From a virus: a stretch of DNA of 62,966 nucleotides. Under the pieces are notes generated by a model. It was not told the origin of the DNA. It saw nothing but the letters and a program-made list of their open reading frames with translations, and did not search any database. The DNA lies in the IMG/VR virus record IMGVR_UViG_3300025864_000015, positions 1-62,966 of that record; one strand, written 5' to 3'. Positions 8,263-15,505 of this stretch are shown piece by piece. The first letter of the stretch is position 1. The number at the start of each line of letters is the position of its first letter. The position numbers were made by a program, and so were the translations under genes.

Positions 8263-8724
8263 TTACGGCGTCACGCGAGTCGTGACATTCAGCGCGAACT
8301 CGACCCAGCAGACGCGCGCTGGGGGGTCCGGCTTGATTCCTTGGTGCCAGCTTTGCGACGCAATCTGCACGTCTCTCACGCTGCCGGTCATGGTGTCGTT
8401 GTCGGCCATCTCGTCGACGACTTCGCCGAGGATGACGGCGCAGCGGTCGCGGGCGGACTTGGCATCGGCGTTGGTGCCGTTCTTGGTCAAGGGGGCGGCT
8501 ACGAGCAGGCTGCCGGAGACGGTGTAGGTCTCCTCAAGTTCCGTGCTGCCCATGGATGCGTGCGACTGCTCGACTGAGACTTCCTCGGCGAACTCGATGC
8601 CTTCGAGGCCCAGTTGCTCGGGCTCGACGGGACAGGAGAAGACGTTGACGCCGCGCAAGTCGCTTCGGCTCTGCAGCGCGTCCACGAGCTGGTCCAGGAA
8701 GTCGGGCAGGGAGGTGGAAGCCAT
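8263..8724 (-). CDS. Putative tail terminator protein
   Basis: 153 residues. Helical N-terminus (LPDFLDQLVDALQSRSDL), then a beta-rich body with a long SARDRCAVILGEVVDEM helix and C-terminal strand VCWVEFALNVTTRVTP. Size and order (after the connector, before the tail tube) match lambda gpU/HK97 tail terminators, which form a hexameric ring ending the tail tube. Sequence alone is not diagnostic. Confidence 0.6.
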   Translation of the reverse strand: MASTSLPDFLDQLVDALQSRSDLRGVNVFSCPVEPEQLGLEGIEFAEEVSVEQSHASMGSTELEETYTVSGSLLVAAPLTKNGTNADAKSARDRCAVILGEVVDEMADNDTMTGSVRDVQIASQSWHQGIKPDPPARVCWVEFALNVTTRVTP

Positions 8725-9665
8725 TAGCCGATCCCGATGCCGGAGTGGTCATAAAGTCTGAGCGCCAGCATCACGTTCGGGAGGGCGCTCCACGCGCCGT
8801 TGTATCCATCTCCCTTTTGCCACGAGTAGGACGTGCCCCCGGAGTCGTAGCCGTCCGCCTGCCAGGGGACGTTGCTGGGCGGCAGTTCGTAGACCGCCAC
8901 CTCAATCGCGGCCCGCTTGACGAGCGGGGGCACGTCCGGGTATCCAGCCGTGTAGGTGACCTTGACGTTTCCGATGCCGGGCTGCCAGTAGCCGTCATTC
9001 CACCGCACCTCTCCGGGAACGGACGCTTGCAGCGCCGCCACCTCGTCGGCGGTCAAGGCCGTCCACGTCGTGCCGATTCTGGTGGACGCGGACGTAATCG
9101 CCGTGACGCGCGGCCAGTCGAGAAGGATGGACTGTGTGCCGTAGCCGTCGTGGTACTCGTCGACGTGCTGCGTCGGAACGAAGTCGACCTTGCAGGCATT
9201 GGTGAACAGGCTGCGGATTTCAAGCTCCTTGGCGATAATGTCGGCGTCGGAGAAGTCGGTAGCCGAAGCGAGTTGCGGCCTTGCCCGCGCCTCGGCAACG
9301 GTGAAGAGCGCGGTCGCCGCCTCGGCGACGAGGTCGTACCCCACGGCCACTGTGACCGAAGACGGAACCGCACCATCGTTCGTGACCACGCAGGCGATGT
9401 AGTCGTAGCTGCCGGCGTCGACGCGGTAGACGTTGCCGCCCGTGCCCGCGGTGCTCGGCACCGCCGTCTCGGTGTAGGCGGAGACGATGGCCCCGGCGGC
9501 GACCGTGGCGAAGTCCGCGTTGGCGACGTAGAAGCGCACACTGTGCAGTACGTTGCACTGGACGCGGAAGTCGACCTCGGGCGGAACCGCGATCGGGTAC
9601 GCCACGACGGCGCTCGATGCGGCGGCGTTTACCGCGGCGGCGTTGACGAGGACGGTTTCGGCCAT
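8724..9665 (-). CDS. Head-tail connector fused to an N-terminal beta domain
   Basis: 313 residues. From about residue 118 on (LFTVAEARARPQLASATDFSD, DFVPTQHVDEYHDGYGT, LDWPRVTAITSAS, YTAGYPDVPPLVKRAAIEV) it reads like a Gp6-type connector that docks under the portal. The first 115 residues are a separate Ala/Val-rich beta-sandwich-like module (VRFYVANADFATVAAGA), so the protein is about twice the usual connector length. The extra domain could decorate the neck. The stop overlaps the next start by one base. Confidence 0.7.
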   Translation of the reverse strand: MAETVLVNAAAVNAAASSAVVAYPIAVPPEVDFRVQCNVLHSVRFYVANADFATVAAGAIVSAYTETAVPSTAGTGGNVYRVDAGSYDYIACVVTNDGAVPSSVTVAVGYDLVAEAATALFTVAEARARPQLASATDFSDADIIAKELEIRSLFTNACKVDFVPTQHVDEYHDGYGTQSILLDWPRVTAITSASTRIGTTWTALTADEVAALQASVPGEVRWNDGYWQPGIGNVKVTYTAGYPDVPPLVKRAAIEVAVYELPPSNVPWQADGYDSGGTSYSWQKGDGYNGAWSALPNVMLALRLYDHSGIGIG

Positions 9666-9674
9666 GCCCGCGCC

Positions 9675-10007
9675 TTACGCCGTGTAGCCGTTGATGATGG
9701 TCGTGCTGTGGTCTGTGGCAGACGTGGTCACGTTGACGTTCTTGTTCGCGGTCACGCGGATGTTCAAGCGGCCACTGTTGAAGGTTTGATTCGCGCCGAG
9801 GTAGATGGCCCCGGTCGGCGGGTACAGCACGGTCGCGTCGCCGTCTTTGACGACAAAGCTGTTGGCCGTGCCCTCATTGGAAAACACGATCTGCTCGATG
9901 ACGAACGACTTGCCCGCGCCGGGAGCCGCCTTGACTTCGGTGGCAGTCAGGGCGGCGGCGACACTGGCGGCGCTGGCAAACCATCCGCCTGTTGCATCAC
10001 CTGACAT
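9675..10007 (-). CDS. Small structural protein
   Basis: 110 residues from ATG 10007, which overlaps the upstream stop as TAATG. Beta-rich composition with FVIEQIVFSNEGTANSFVV and a Thr/Asn-rich C-terminus (NVNVTTSATDHSTTIINGY) resembles small phage decoration or neck proteins. Position between the capsid block and connector suggests a virion role. No family recognised. Confidence 0.65.
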   Translation of the reverse strand: MSGDATGGWFASAASVAAALTATEVKAAPGAGKSFVIEQIVFSNEGTANSFVVKDGDATVLYPPTGAIYLGANQTFNSGRLNIRVTANKNVNVTTSATDHSTTIINGYTA

Positions 10008-10270
10008 TACTGCGGCCCCTTCCACGGGGCCGGCTTCGTGGTACGTGCCGCTGCGTTCTGCGGCGGGGTGACTTCGGCGGTCCTAACGACGGGGGCGGGC
10101 TTCGGCTCAGGAACGGGCTCGGGCTCGGGCTCGGGCTTCGGATACGGCTCGGCCTGGCCCTGCTCGATGAGGAACGTGGCCGTCTTTTCGTTGATGTCGA
10201 CGACCCGGCCCTCGACGAGGAACTGGCCGTCGGCGGTGCCGGGAATGGTGACGAGCATGGTGATATTCAT
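10007..10270 (-). CDS. Small protein with charged/proline repeat
   Basis: 87 residues. Start ATG 10270 is chosen because AAAGG lies 7 nt upstream. A compact N-terminus (MNITMLVTIPGTADGQFLVE) is followed by an EPEPEPVPEP-type repeat and a basic Pro-rich end, probably a flexible tether. It follows a strong hairpin and precedes the connector genes. Function unknown. Confidence 0.65.
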   Translation of the reverse strand: MNITMLVTIPGTADGQFLVEGRVVDINEKTATFLIEQGQAEPYPKPEPEPEPVPEPKPAPVVRTAEVTPPQNAAARTTKPAPWKGPQ

Positions 10271-10293
10271 GGGCATCCCTTTCGGGGCGGAGT

Positions 10294-10322
10294 GGGGCCG
10301 GGTCGGGGGGTGACCCGGCCCC
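10294..10322 (-). terminator. Strong GC hairpin between small head genes
   Basis: A perfect 11-bp stem GGGGCCGGGTC / GACCCGGCCCC encloses a 7-nt loop. No T-run follows on the minus strand, so it may act as an attenuator or mRNA-stabilising hairpin that sets capsid-gene stoichiometry. Confidence 0.55.
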
Positions 10323-10335
10323 GGAGTGGTTAGGC

Positions 10336-10584
10336 TCAGACCTTCTCGTCGACCCACACGTCATTGGTTTTCAGAAACAGCTTGCCAGCGCCGTTGACGC
10401 AACTGACGTAGATGCTGCCGTCGGCGTAGAGGGTGTCGGCGCCGATGGCGGTGACGATGGTCCCGTCGTCGGTGGCCTGACCGGCGCAGAGGATGACGGG
10501 GAGCCCGTCGGCGTCGGTGCCGAGGACCATGTAGCCCCCGCCCTGCACGCCGTGGACGGTGGTGTTGTAGCCGGAATCGGCCAT
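10336..10584 (-). CDS. Small capsid-adjacent protein (possible decoration/fibre base)
   Basis: 82 residues. It is Gly- and Asp-rich with regular short strands (MVLGTDADGLPVILCAGQA, then ADTLYADGSIYVS). Immediately downstream of the major capsid gene and flanked by two hairpins, it is placed like a capsid cement protein. This is an inference from context. Confidence 0.6.
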   Translation of the reverse strand: MADSGYNTTVHGVQGGGYMVLGTDADGLPVILCAGQATDDGTIVTAIGADTLYADGSIYVSCVNGAGKLFLKTNDVWVDEKV

Positions 10585-10639
10585 GGGTGTCCTTTCAGTT
10601 GGTACAGCCGGGAATACCCCGGCCTATCCCGTGAGGGGC

Positions 10640-10666
10640 GGGGGCGACCCGCATGGGGCCGCCCCC
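10640..10666 (-). terminator. Hairpin downstream of the capsid gene
   Basis: GGGGGCG pairs with CGCCCCC, with an inner CCC/GGG pair around a GCAT loop, 17 nt after the capsid stop. There is no U-tract; it is probably a partial terminator or 3' stabiliser. Confidence 0.5.
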
Positions 10667-10682
10667 GAGAGATGCTCGCTAA

Positions 10683-11897
10683 CTAACCGAGCAGCAGGCA
10701 CTTCACCGTCGAGGTCTGGAAAAGGTCAGCGTCTATATATGTCGAGAACCTGACCACGCTCTCGAACGAGGTGAAGTACACGCTGTCGTCGCGCTCGACG
10801 TTGACGCCGCCGACGCGACGGACCTTGTACTGGCTCACGTCGCCGAAGGTAACGGGCTTCAGGCCAGTCGTGCAGGCCGGATACGCCGCGTCCTCGAAGA
10901 GGGGCTTGCCGAGGATGCTGCCGATGCCCTTGTCCTTGGCGATGTCGTGCAGTAGGTAGTCGCCGTCGGCGTTCTTGAGCTTGAAGATAATCGCCAGTGC
11001 ACCCGAGCCGGCGATGAAGGAACCGCGCGCACGCGAGCCCGGCATCACGGACAGGTAGAGGTCGATGATCTCGTCGCAGGTGAACGTGGTCTTGGCCGCA
11101 GCAGTAACGCCCGTAGCAGCCTTGGTCGGCAGACCGTCAGGCATGGTCGTGCCGGTGCCAGTCGCTAGTTGAGACGCGACCTTCGTGGCCAGGGCGCGAC
11201 TTGCGACCTCGCCCACGGCCTGCATGATGTTGATCTGCGAGTCGCGGATCAGCTCGTGCGTCAGGGTCATGTAGCCGTCCTGGCGGTACGAATCGAGCTG
11301 AGCCTGCGCGAACACAGGGTAGGTCAGGGTCGCGGCCGAACGCTCAGCCGTCTGCGTGGCGGTGGCGTCAGTCGCGAGGATCGGCCAAAGCAGCGTGTTC
11401 CCGTCAGCCGTGTCGACGTAGGTCGGACCCGCCTGCAGGACGCCAGACTCGGCGTTCTCGTGCCAGATCAGGTTGCTCATCAGCGTGGAGGTGTAGGTAT
11501 AGCCCGCCTTCACGGTCTTGGTCGTGTCCTTGAACCACTCTTCGTCGGCGCGCTTGGTCCACGGCACGGTCAGGTAACGCTTGACCGGACCATCCTCGGT
11601 CGGCGCGGAGCAGAAGCGTTCGATGGAACGCAGCATCGGGTCTTCGGCGGTAGGAGCCGCAGAACCGGCTGCATGGATCACGGACTCGAGCTTGGCGCGG
11701 GACTCGGCAACTTCCGCGTCCATGCTCATGCGCTCGGTCTCGTCCTTCTCAAGTTGGGCGAAGCGCCGGGCGTCGGCAACGGCGCGCTGGTAGCTCTCTT
11801 CAAGCTCGCCTTCGCCGTTGTAATCGACGTTCTCCGCGATCTCGCGGGCGTCGGTAATGGCCTGGGCCTTGCGGTCCAGAATGTCCTTGATAGTCAC
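10683..11897 (-). CDS. HK97-fold major capsid protein
   Basis: 404 residues. Residues 1-85 are a charged helical delta/scaffold domain (ELEESYQRAVADARRFAQLE) that the neighbouring protease would remove. The rest has HK97-fold landmarks: an E-loop-like region (AGPTYVDTADGNTLLWP), the long spine helix (HELIRDSQINIMQAVGEVA), FIAGSGALAIIFKLKNADG and the A-domain end VGGVNVERDDSVYFTSFESVVRF. It is preceded by the protease, the usual order. The mature coat would start after about residue 90. Confidence 0.93.
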   Translation of the reverse strand: MTIKDILDRKAQAITDAREIAENVDYNGEGELEESYQRAVADARRFAQLEKDETERMSMDAEVAESRAKLESVIHAAGSAAPTAEDPMLRSIERFCSAPTEDGPVKRYLTVPWTKRADEEWFKDTTKTVKAGYTYTSTLMSNLIWHENAESGVLQAGPTYVDTADGNTLLWPILATDATATQTAERSAATLTYPVFAQAQLDSYRQDGYMTLTHELIRDSQINIMQAVGEVASRALATKVASQLATGTGTTMPDGLPTKAATGVTAAAKTTFTCDEIIDLYLSVMPGSRARGSFIAGSGALAIIFKLKNADGDYLLHDIAKDKGIGSILGKPLFEDAAYPACTTGLKPVTFGDVSQYKVRRVGGVNVERDDSVYFTSFESVVRFSTYIDADLFQTSTVKCLLLG

Positions 11898-11901
11898 TTG
11901 G

Positions 11902-12651
11902 TCACTCTCCTATTTCAATTGCGAGTAGCTCGATCTCGCGGAGTGCCAAGTCCCGGCGGCTGAGTGTCACTGACGGCTCAGGCGTGGTGTCCTCTAGCGG
12001 CTCAACGATGTCTTCGATGTCATCCGAGCGCTGCTCGGAGTCGTCTTCATGGGTGGGGGTCCACAGGCGGGCGGTCTCGCCGGCCTCGTATGCTTCGCAG
12101 ACCTCTTCGATGCTGTGGCCCGACAGATTGGCGCAGCGCATGAACACGCGGGCCGATACGTCGGTGTCTTCGTAGGCCGGGAATACGACCGGGCTCACGT
12201 CGTACAGCCGGGCCTCGCGGATGGTCACGAGCGGGAGCACTTCGCCGCTGTCTTCATCCGGTTCCTCGCGGAACTCCTTGATCGCCTCGAACGCGAAGCT
12301 GGACTGCGAGATGTCGCCGCGGTCGATGCTGGTCCACAGGTCGCGGGCGGCTTGCGTGTCGGGCAGGTCGATTTCGTAGGCGAGCCCGGACAAATCCTCG
12401 ATCAGGCGCAAGGTGCCGGACTTGTTCCTGCCCAAGACGATGTTCGTGTCGTGGTTGAACAGGGCGCGGATGTCGTTTTCCTTGATCGACTTCTTGAACG
12501 CCTTGGGCGCTATCTGCTCGCGGAACATCCCGTAAATCACGGTCGGCGAGTTGAACATGGCCGCGTGCCCGGTGAGGGTGCTGCCGCCACCGTCGGTGCT
12601 GCGGATGTCGAACTCCGTAGCCACTGAGCGAACTTGCATGTCGGTTCTCAC
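11902..12651 (-). CDS. HK97-type prohead maturation protease (S78)
   Basis: 249 residues from GTG 12651, preferred because GGGAGG lies 7 nt upstream. It has the S78 pattern: LTGHAAMFNSPTV, the catalytic His in RALFNHDTN (about residue 67), the catalytic Ser in GDISQSSFAF (about residue 117), and LYDVSPVVFPAYEDT. The C-terminal 90 residues are acidic and probably a scaffold tail. It cleaves the capsid delta domain during head maturation. An ATG 27 nt upstream is an alternative start. Confidence 0.92.
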   Translation of the reverse strand: MRTDMQVRSVATEFDIRSTDGGGSTLTGHAAMFNSPTVIYGMFREQIAPKAFKKSIKENDIRALFNHDTNIVLGRNKSGTLRLIEDLSGLAYEIDLPDTQAARDLWTSIDRGDISQSSFAFEAIKEFREEPDEDSGEVLPLVTIREARLYDVSPVVFPAYEDTDVSARVFMRCANLSGHSIEEVCEAYEAGETARLWTPTHEDDSEQRSDDIEDIVEPLEDTTPEPSVTLSRRDLALREIELLAIEIGE

Positions 12652-12676
12652 GAAGAACCCTCCCTTTTCGGGCATC

Positions 12677-12700
12677 AAAAAAGCCGCTCCGGGCGGCTTC
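12677..12700 (-). terminator. Intrinsic terminator before the protease gene
   Basis: On the minus strand a 7-bp stem (AAGCCGC / GCGGCTT, loop CCGGA) runs straight into TTTTTT. It follows the endonuclease VII-like gene and lies about 25 nt before the protease start, so it should reduce read-through from the terminase side into the capsid genes. Confidence 0.75.
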
Positions 12701-12727
12701 GCTGGATGGATTTGTTGTGACTGCGTT

Positions 12728-13324
12728 CTAGCGCGCTACTGCAAGCCCCGGCGCGCGGTGTTTGCTAAGGTAATCAACGGCACTGGAGAGAACGTCTGTA
12801 TCCTCGCCAAATAGCCCAATAGAGACATTGCATCGGTGGCACAGAAGACCGCGAACGTTACCCGTGGCGTGATCGTGGTCGACGTGGAGGACGCCATGTT
12901 TGCCGCCAGCATCAGATGTCCCGCAAATAGCACACACGCCCTCCTGCTCGGCCAGCATTAGGTCGTACTCGCGCTGGTCAATCCCGTACTTGTATCGCAG
13001 GTGCCTCTCGCGAGTTCCGGGTGATCCTTGGACACACTGCTTGCACATCGCCTGCAGACCGTGACGCTGCCTGAAGAAGAACTCCCTGGTCGCAGGAAAC
13101 TCCTGGTCACACCTCGTGCAGACCCTGTGCCCCGGCTTCTCGGCGGCTCGCGCTTTATAGCGCGACAGGGGACGCAACTGATGACCCAATCTCTGCTGCT
13201 TGCGATGCGCGGGGCACAGAGAATGCGAGACGGCTGGCTTTCCGCAATCCTCAAACGCACACAGTCGTTTCTCCATGCATCCAGCATGAACATCGATCCC
13301 GGATGCCGCCACAAGAGGTTTCAC
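12728..13324 (-). CDS. Endonuclease VII-like HNH nuclease
   Basis: 198 residues with a GTG start overlapping the upstream TGA (GTGA). Two zinc-knuckle pairs (CAFEDCGKPAVSHSLC; VCTRCDQEF) precede the Endo VII core: YDLMLAEQEGVCAICG, then LHVDHDHATGNVRGLLCHRCN and a helical end. The HVDHDH metal site and CxxC pairs look intact. It could resolve branched DNA at packaging or be a free-standing homing nuclease; its isolation between fibre and protease genes, with its own terminator, favours the latter. Confidence 0.85.
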   Translation of the reverse strand: MKPLVAASGIDVHAGCMEKRLCAFEDCGKPAVSHSLCPAHRKQQRLGHQLRPLSRYKARAAEKPGHRVCTRCDQEFPATREFFFRQRHGLQAMCKQCVQGSPGTRERHLRYKYGIDQREYDLMLAEQEGVCAICGTSDAGGKHGVLHVDHDHATGNVRGLLCHRCNVSIGLFGEDTDVLSSAVDYLSKHRAPGLAVAR

Positions 13325-13569
13325 TTACACTTGGGGCACTGGAACGCCGAGCAAATCGCGGGCCTGTCTTGGTAGATCGAGCACGATGTCCCGTGCTCCT
13401 TGCTGGTCCTAAGCTTTTGGCACTTCGACTGGCCGTGCACTTCCATCAGGCCGTCCGCGCGGTGGCGCATCGCCAGGCCGTGATATGTAAGAAACCTCGC
13501 GGTCTCCTCACTGGGACTCATCGCAACCGCCCACTCACGACAGCAGGCACCGCAGCGCGTGCAAGCCAT
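13321..13569 (-). CDS. YkgJ-like cysteine-cluster protein
   Basis: 82 residues; ATG overlaps the stop of the fibre gene (TGATG). It begins MACTRCGACCREWAVAMS and ends CSIYQDRPAICSAFQCPKC, the C-x2-C-x2-CC ... C ... RPxxC-x3-C arrangement of YkgJ/CxxCxxCC proteins thought to bind Zn or an Fe-S centre. Eight or more cysteines in so short a protein is conspicuous. The role in a virion operon is unknown; metal delivery to the adjacent HxH repeat protein is a speculation. Confidence 0.7.
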   Translation of the reverse strand: MACTRCGACCREWAVAMSPSEETARFLTYHGLAMRHRADGLMEVHGQSKCQKLRTSKEHGTSCSIYQDRPAICSAFQCPKCK

Positions 13570-14660
13570 CAGGCTGCCATCGCAAGGTCTGCGTCGAGGT
13601 CGAACAGTGCGGTCAGTAGATTCATGGCCTCGACCCCGCCGATTGCCTCGATGCTGGTCATCTGCGGGGCCTGCGTCGTCGCCATCGCCGCGCCGTTCGC
13701 GTGCTGATATGCCGGGCCGTGGTAGCCGCCGCCGGTCGGTAGCGCCACGGGCGTCTCGATTGCGGATGCCGACGCAGCCGCCTCTTGCGGTGCCTGCGTG
13801 GTTTCCATGGCCGCGTTGTTGGCGACGGGAGTCGAAAGGTCGTAGGCGAGCGCGGAAACCTGCTTGGCCTGCGTTGTGCCCACGGCCATGGCCTGCGACT
13901 GCGCTGCGACTGTGACTGCGAACTGCGGCGCCTGCTGCGTCTCCAGTGCCAGGCTGTTGACAACTGCGCCCGACGCGATGACCGACCATTGCACCGCCTG
14001 ATGCGTCTCGACGGCCATGTCCTGCGACTGCGCCACTCCAGCCATCGCGCCCTGAGCGGCCTGCGTGGCTGTCAGGGACACGTCCTGATGCTGGTCAGTG
14101 GACGCGGCGCTGGACTGAGCGGCCTGCGATGTTGCGGCGACCACGTGCTGATGCTGCGCCGCTTCTGCCGTTGCTGATTGCGCGGCCTGACTCGTGACGG
14201 CGGCGAGGTGGACGTGGCTGTGAAGGTCGGCGTCGACGGTCTGCGCGGCCTGTGCGGTGACGACGCCGATGTGCTGATGCTGTGCCGCTGCAATGGCGGA
14301 AGTCTGCGCGGGCTGACTGCCGGACAGGGACAGGTGCTCGTGCGAAGACGAGACGGCGGCGGACGCCTGTGCGGGCTGCGTCCCGGTTGCGGCTAGGTGC
14401 TGATGCTGCGCGGCGCTCGCGGATGCGGTCTGCGCGGTCTGAGCGCCCGTGGCTGCCATGTGTTCATGCTGGACGAGAGCAGCGACGGCTGCCTGCACTG
14501 CTTGCGTGGTGGCCAGCGCACAGTTGTTCGCGGGAGCGGCAGCAGCGAGCAGGAACTCCAGCGAGTTCGCGGCAGGTAGCGGCTTGCTGACGGCCTTCGC
14601 TGGCGCGCCCGGCCGCTGCGTGCGGGTGTTGGTGACGGGGAATCTGAATGCGTCAGACAA
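13569..14660 (-). CDS. Histidine-rich 21-residue tandem-repeat fibre-like protein
   Basis: 363 residues. From about residue 63 there are at least eight consecutive 21-residue units of the form QHxH-(hydrophobic)-AATxxQxAQ-(Ser/Ala-rich). The HxH pairs (HEH, HQH, HEH, HQH, HVH, HQH) then decay to HQD and SQD, followed by irregular copies ending in TTQAPQ. The regular period and HxH spacing recall phage fibre tips where stacked HxH motifs bind metal in a trimer core (as in T4 gp37). It lies between portal-side genes and the protease, so it may form a head fibre or neck whisker. No catalytic domain is seen. Confidence 0.8.
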   Translation of the reverse strand: MSDAFRFPVTNTRTQRPGAPAKAVSKPLPAANSLEFLLAAAAPANNCALATTQAVQAAVAALVQHEHMAATGAQTAQTASASAAQHQHLAATGTQPAQASAAVSSSHEHLSLSGSQPAQTSAIAAAQHQHIGVVTAQAAQTVDADLHSHVHLAAVTSQAAQSATAEAAQHQHVVAATSQAAQSSAASTDQHQDVSLTATQAAQGAMAGVAQSQDMAVETHQAVQWSVIASGAVVNSLALETQQAPQFAVTVAAQSQAMAVGTTQAKQVSALAYDLSTPVANNAAMETTQAPQEAAASASAIETPVALPTGGGYHGPAYQHANGAAMATTQAPQMTSIEAIGGVEAMNLLTALFDLDADLAMAA

Positions 14661-14663
14661 GCG

Positions 14664-15128
14664 TCACTCGTCCCACGTCCACTCGACGTGCAGGACGCTG
14701 CCTGCAGCCGCGCCGAAGTTCCACAGCACGAGGGTCGCGCCGACGGCGATGCTGATCTCCATGCCAACGAAGTCCCAGATGATCGGGTAGCCTGCGGTGG
14801 CTGGCGTGACAATGCGGCGCAGAGGGACAGCCGTGGAGACGGTCGGGGCGCTGGACCATGCTGTACCGACTAGGGTGGTGACGGCCGGGTTCGCGACCTC
14901 GTGCGCCACGCCGATGACGGTGGTCGACGCCGTGCCGACGGTGGCTGAGCGATAGAGGCCGATGCTCGAAGCCGTCGCGGCGTTGACCGTGATCTCGACG
15001 CGCTTGAGGTACGGGCGGTCGCTGGATGCGTGAGCGCGAAGGTCGGTGTACGCCGCGCCTGCCGCCGCTGCCGGGGTCGCTACTCCCGCCGAGTAGAGCG
15101 CCACTACCTCGCCACCGTGTGCTGCCAT
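14664..15128 (-). CDS. Hypothetical virion-region protein
   Basis: 154 residues from ATG 15128 (MAAHGGEVVALYSAGVAT); the frame upstream of this is His/Arg-rich shadow. The C-terminal half is beta-rich with several Trp (PIIWDFVGMEISIAVG, VLWNFGAAAGSVLHVEWTW). It overlaps the preceding gene by 25 nt. It looks like a small structural protein paired with the 133-residue neighbour, but no family is recognised. Confidence 0.7.
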   Translation of the reverse strand: MAAHGGEVVALYSAGVATPAAAAGAAYTDLRAHASSDRPYLKRVEITVNAATASSIGLYRSATVGTASTTVIGVAHEVANPAVTTLVGTAWSSAPTVSTAVPLRRIVTPATAGYPIIWDFVGMEISIAVGATLVLWNFGAAAGSVLHVEWTWDE

Positions 15129-15505
15129 GAGTTGATGTGCTGCGTGACGCCGGCGACGATGGTGATGGCGTCCATGTTCAAGTTGCAGAGGGACGTGCCC
15201 ACGCTGCCGTCCTGCAGGCCCGTGGTGCCGTCGGCCTTCGTGATGCGGTACCATGTGCAGTCGCCGCCCGTGATGCCGGTCGTGTCGGTGATTGCGTTGG
15301 CGGTCACGAGGCCGGACGCCGAGGTGCCGAAGCAGGGGGTCGGCAAGGTGAACTCGAAGACCTTGACTTGCGAACCGATGGCGGTATCTGCGGTCGCAGC
15401 TTGGGTGAGCGTGTAGCCGCGCAGCTTGCCGCCGTTGTACAGGGCGTTGAGGGCGTCAGCCTGCGCGTTCACGTGGGCGTCGGCGAGTTTCAGGTTCAGT
15501 GCCAC
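15104..15505 (-). CDS. Hypothetical protein conserved next to portal
   Basis: 133 residues; ATG 15505 abuts the portal stop. N-terminus LKLADAHVNAQADALNALYN is helical, and the rest is a small beta protein (LRGYTLTQAATADTAIG, VFEFTLPTPCFG). This type of protein, starting with an L-x-xxN-AxxDAL helix, recurs in siphophage head operons; a virion role is inferred. Confidence 0.7.
   Translation of the reverse strand: MALNLKLADAHVNAQADALNALYNGGKLRGYTLTQAATADTAIGSQVKVFEFTLPTPCFGTSASGLVTANAITDTTGITGGDCTWYRITKADGTTGLQDGSVGTSLCNLNMDAITIVAGVTQHINSWQHTVAR

Noticed and set aside
8745-10004. Plus-strand open frame of 419 codons
   Set aside because: Antisense to connector and small head genes, Arg/Gly/Val-rich with no domain; explained by codon bias of the real minus-strand genes.
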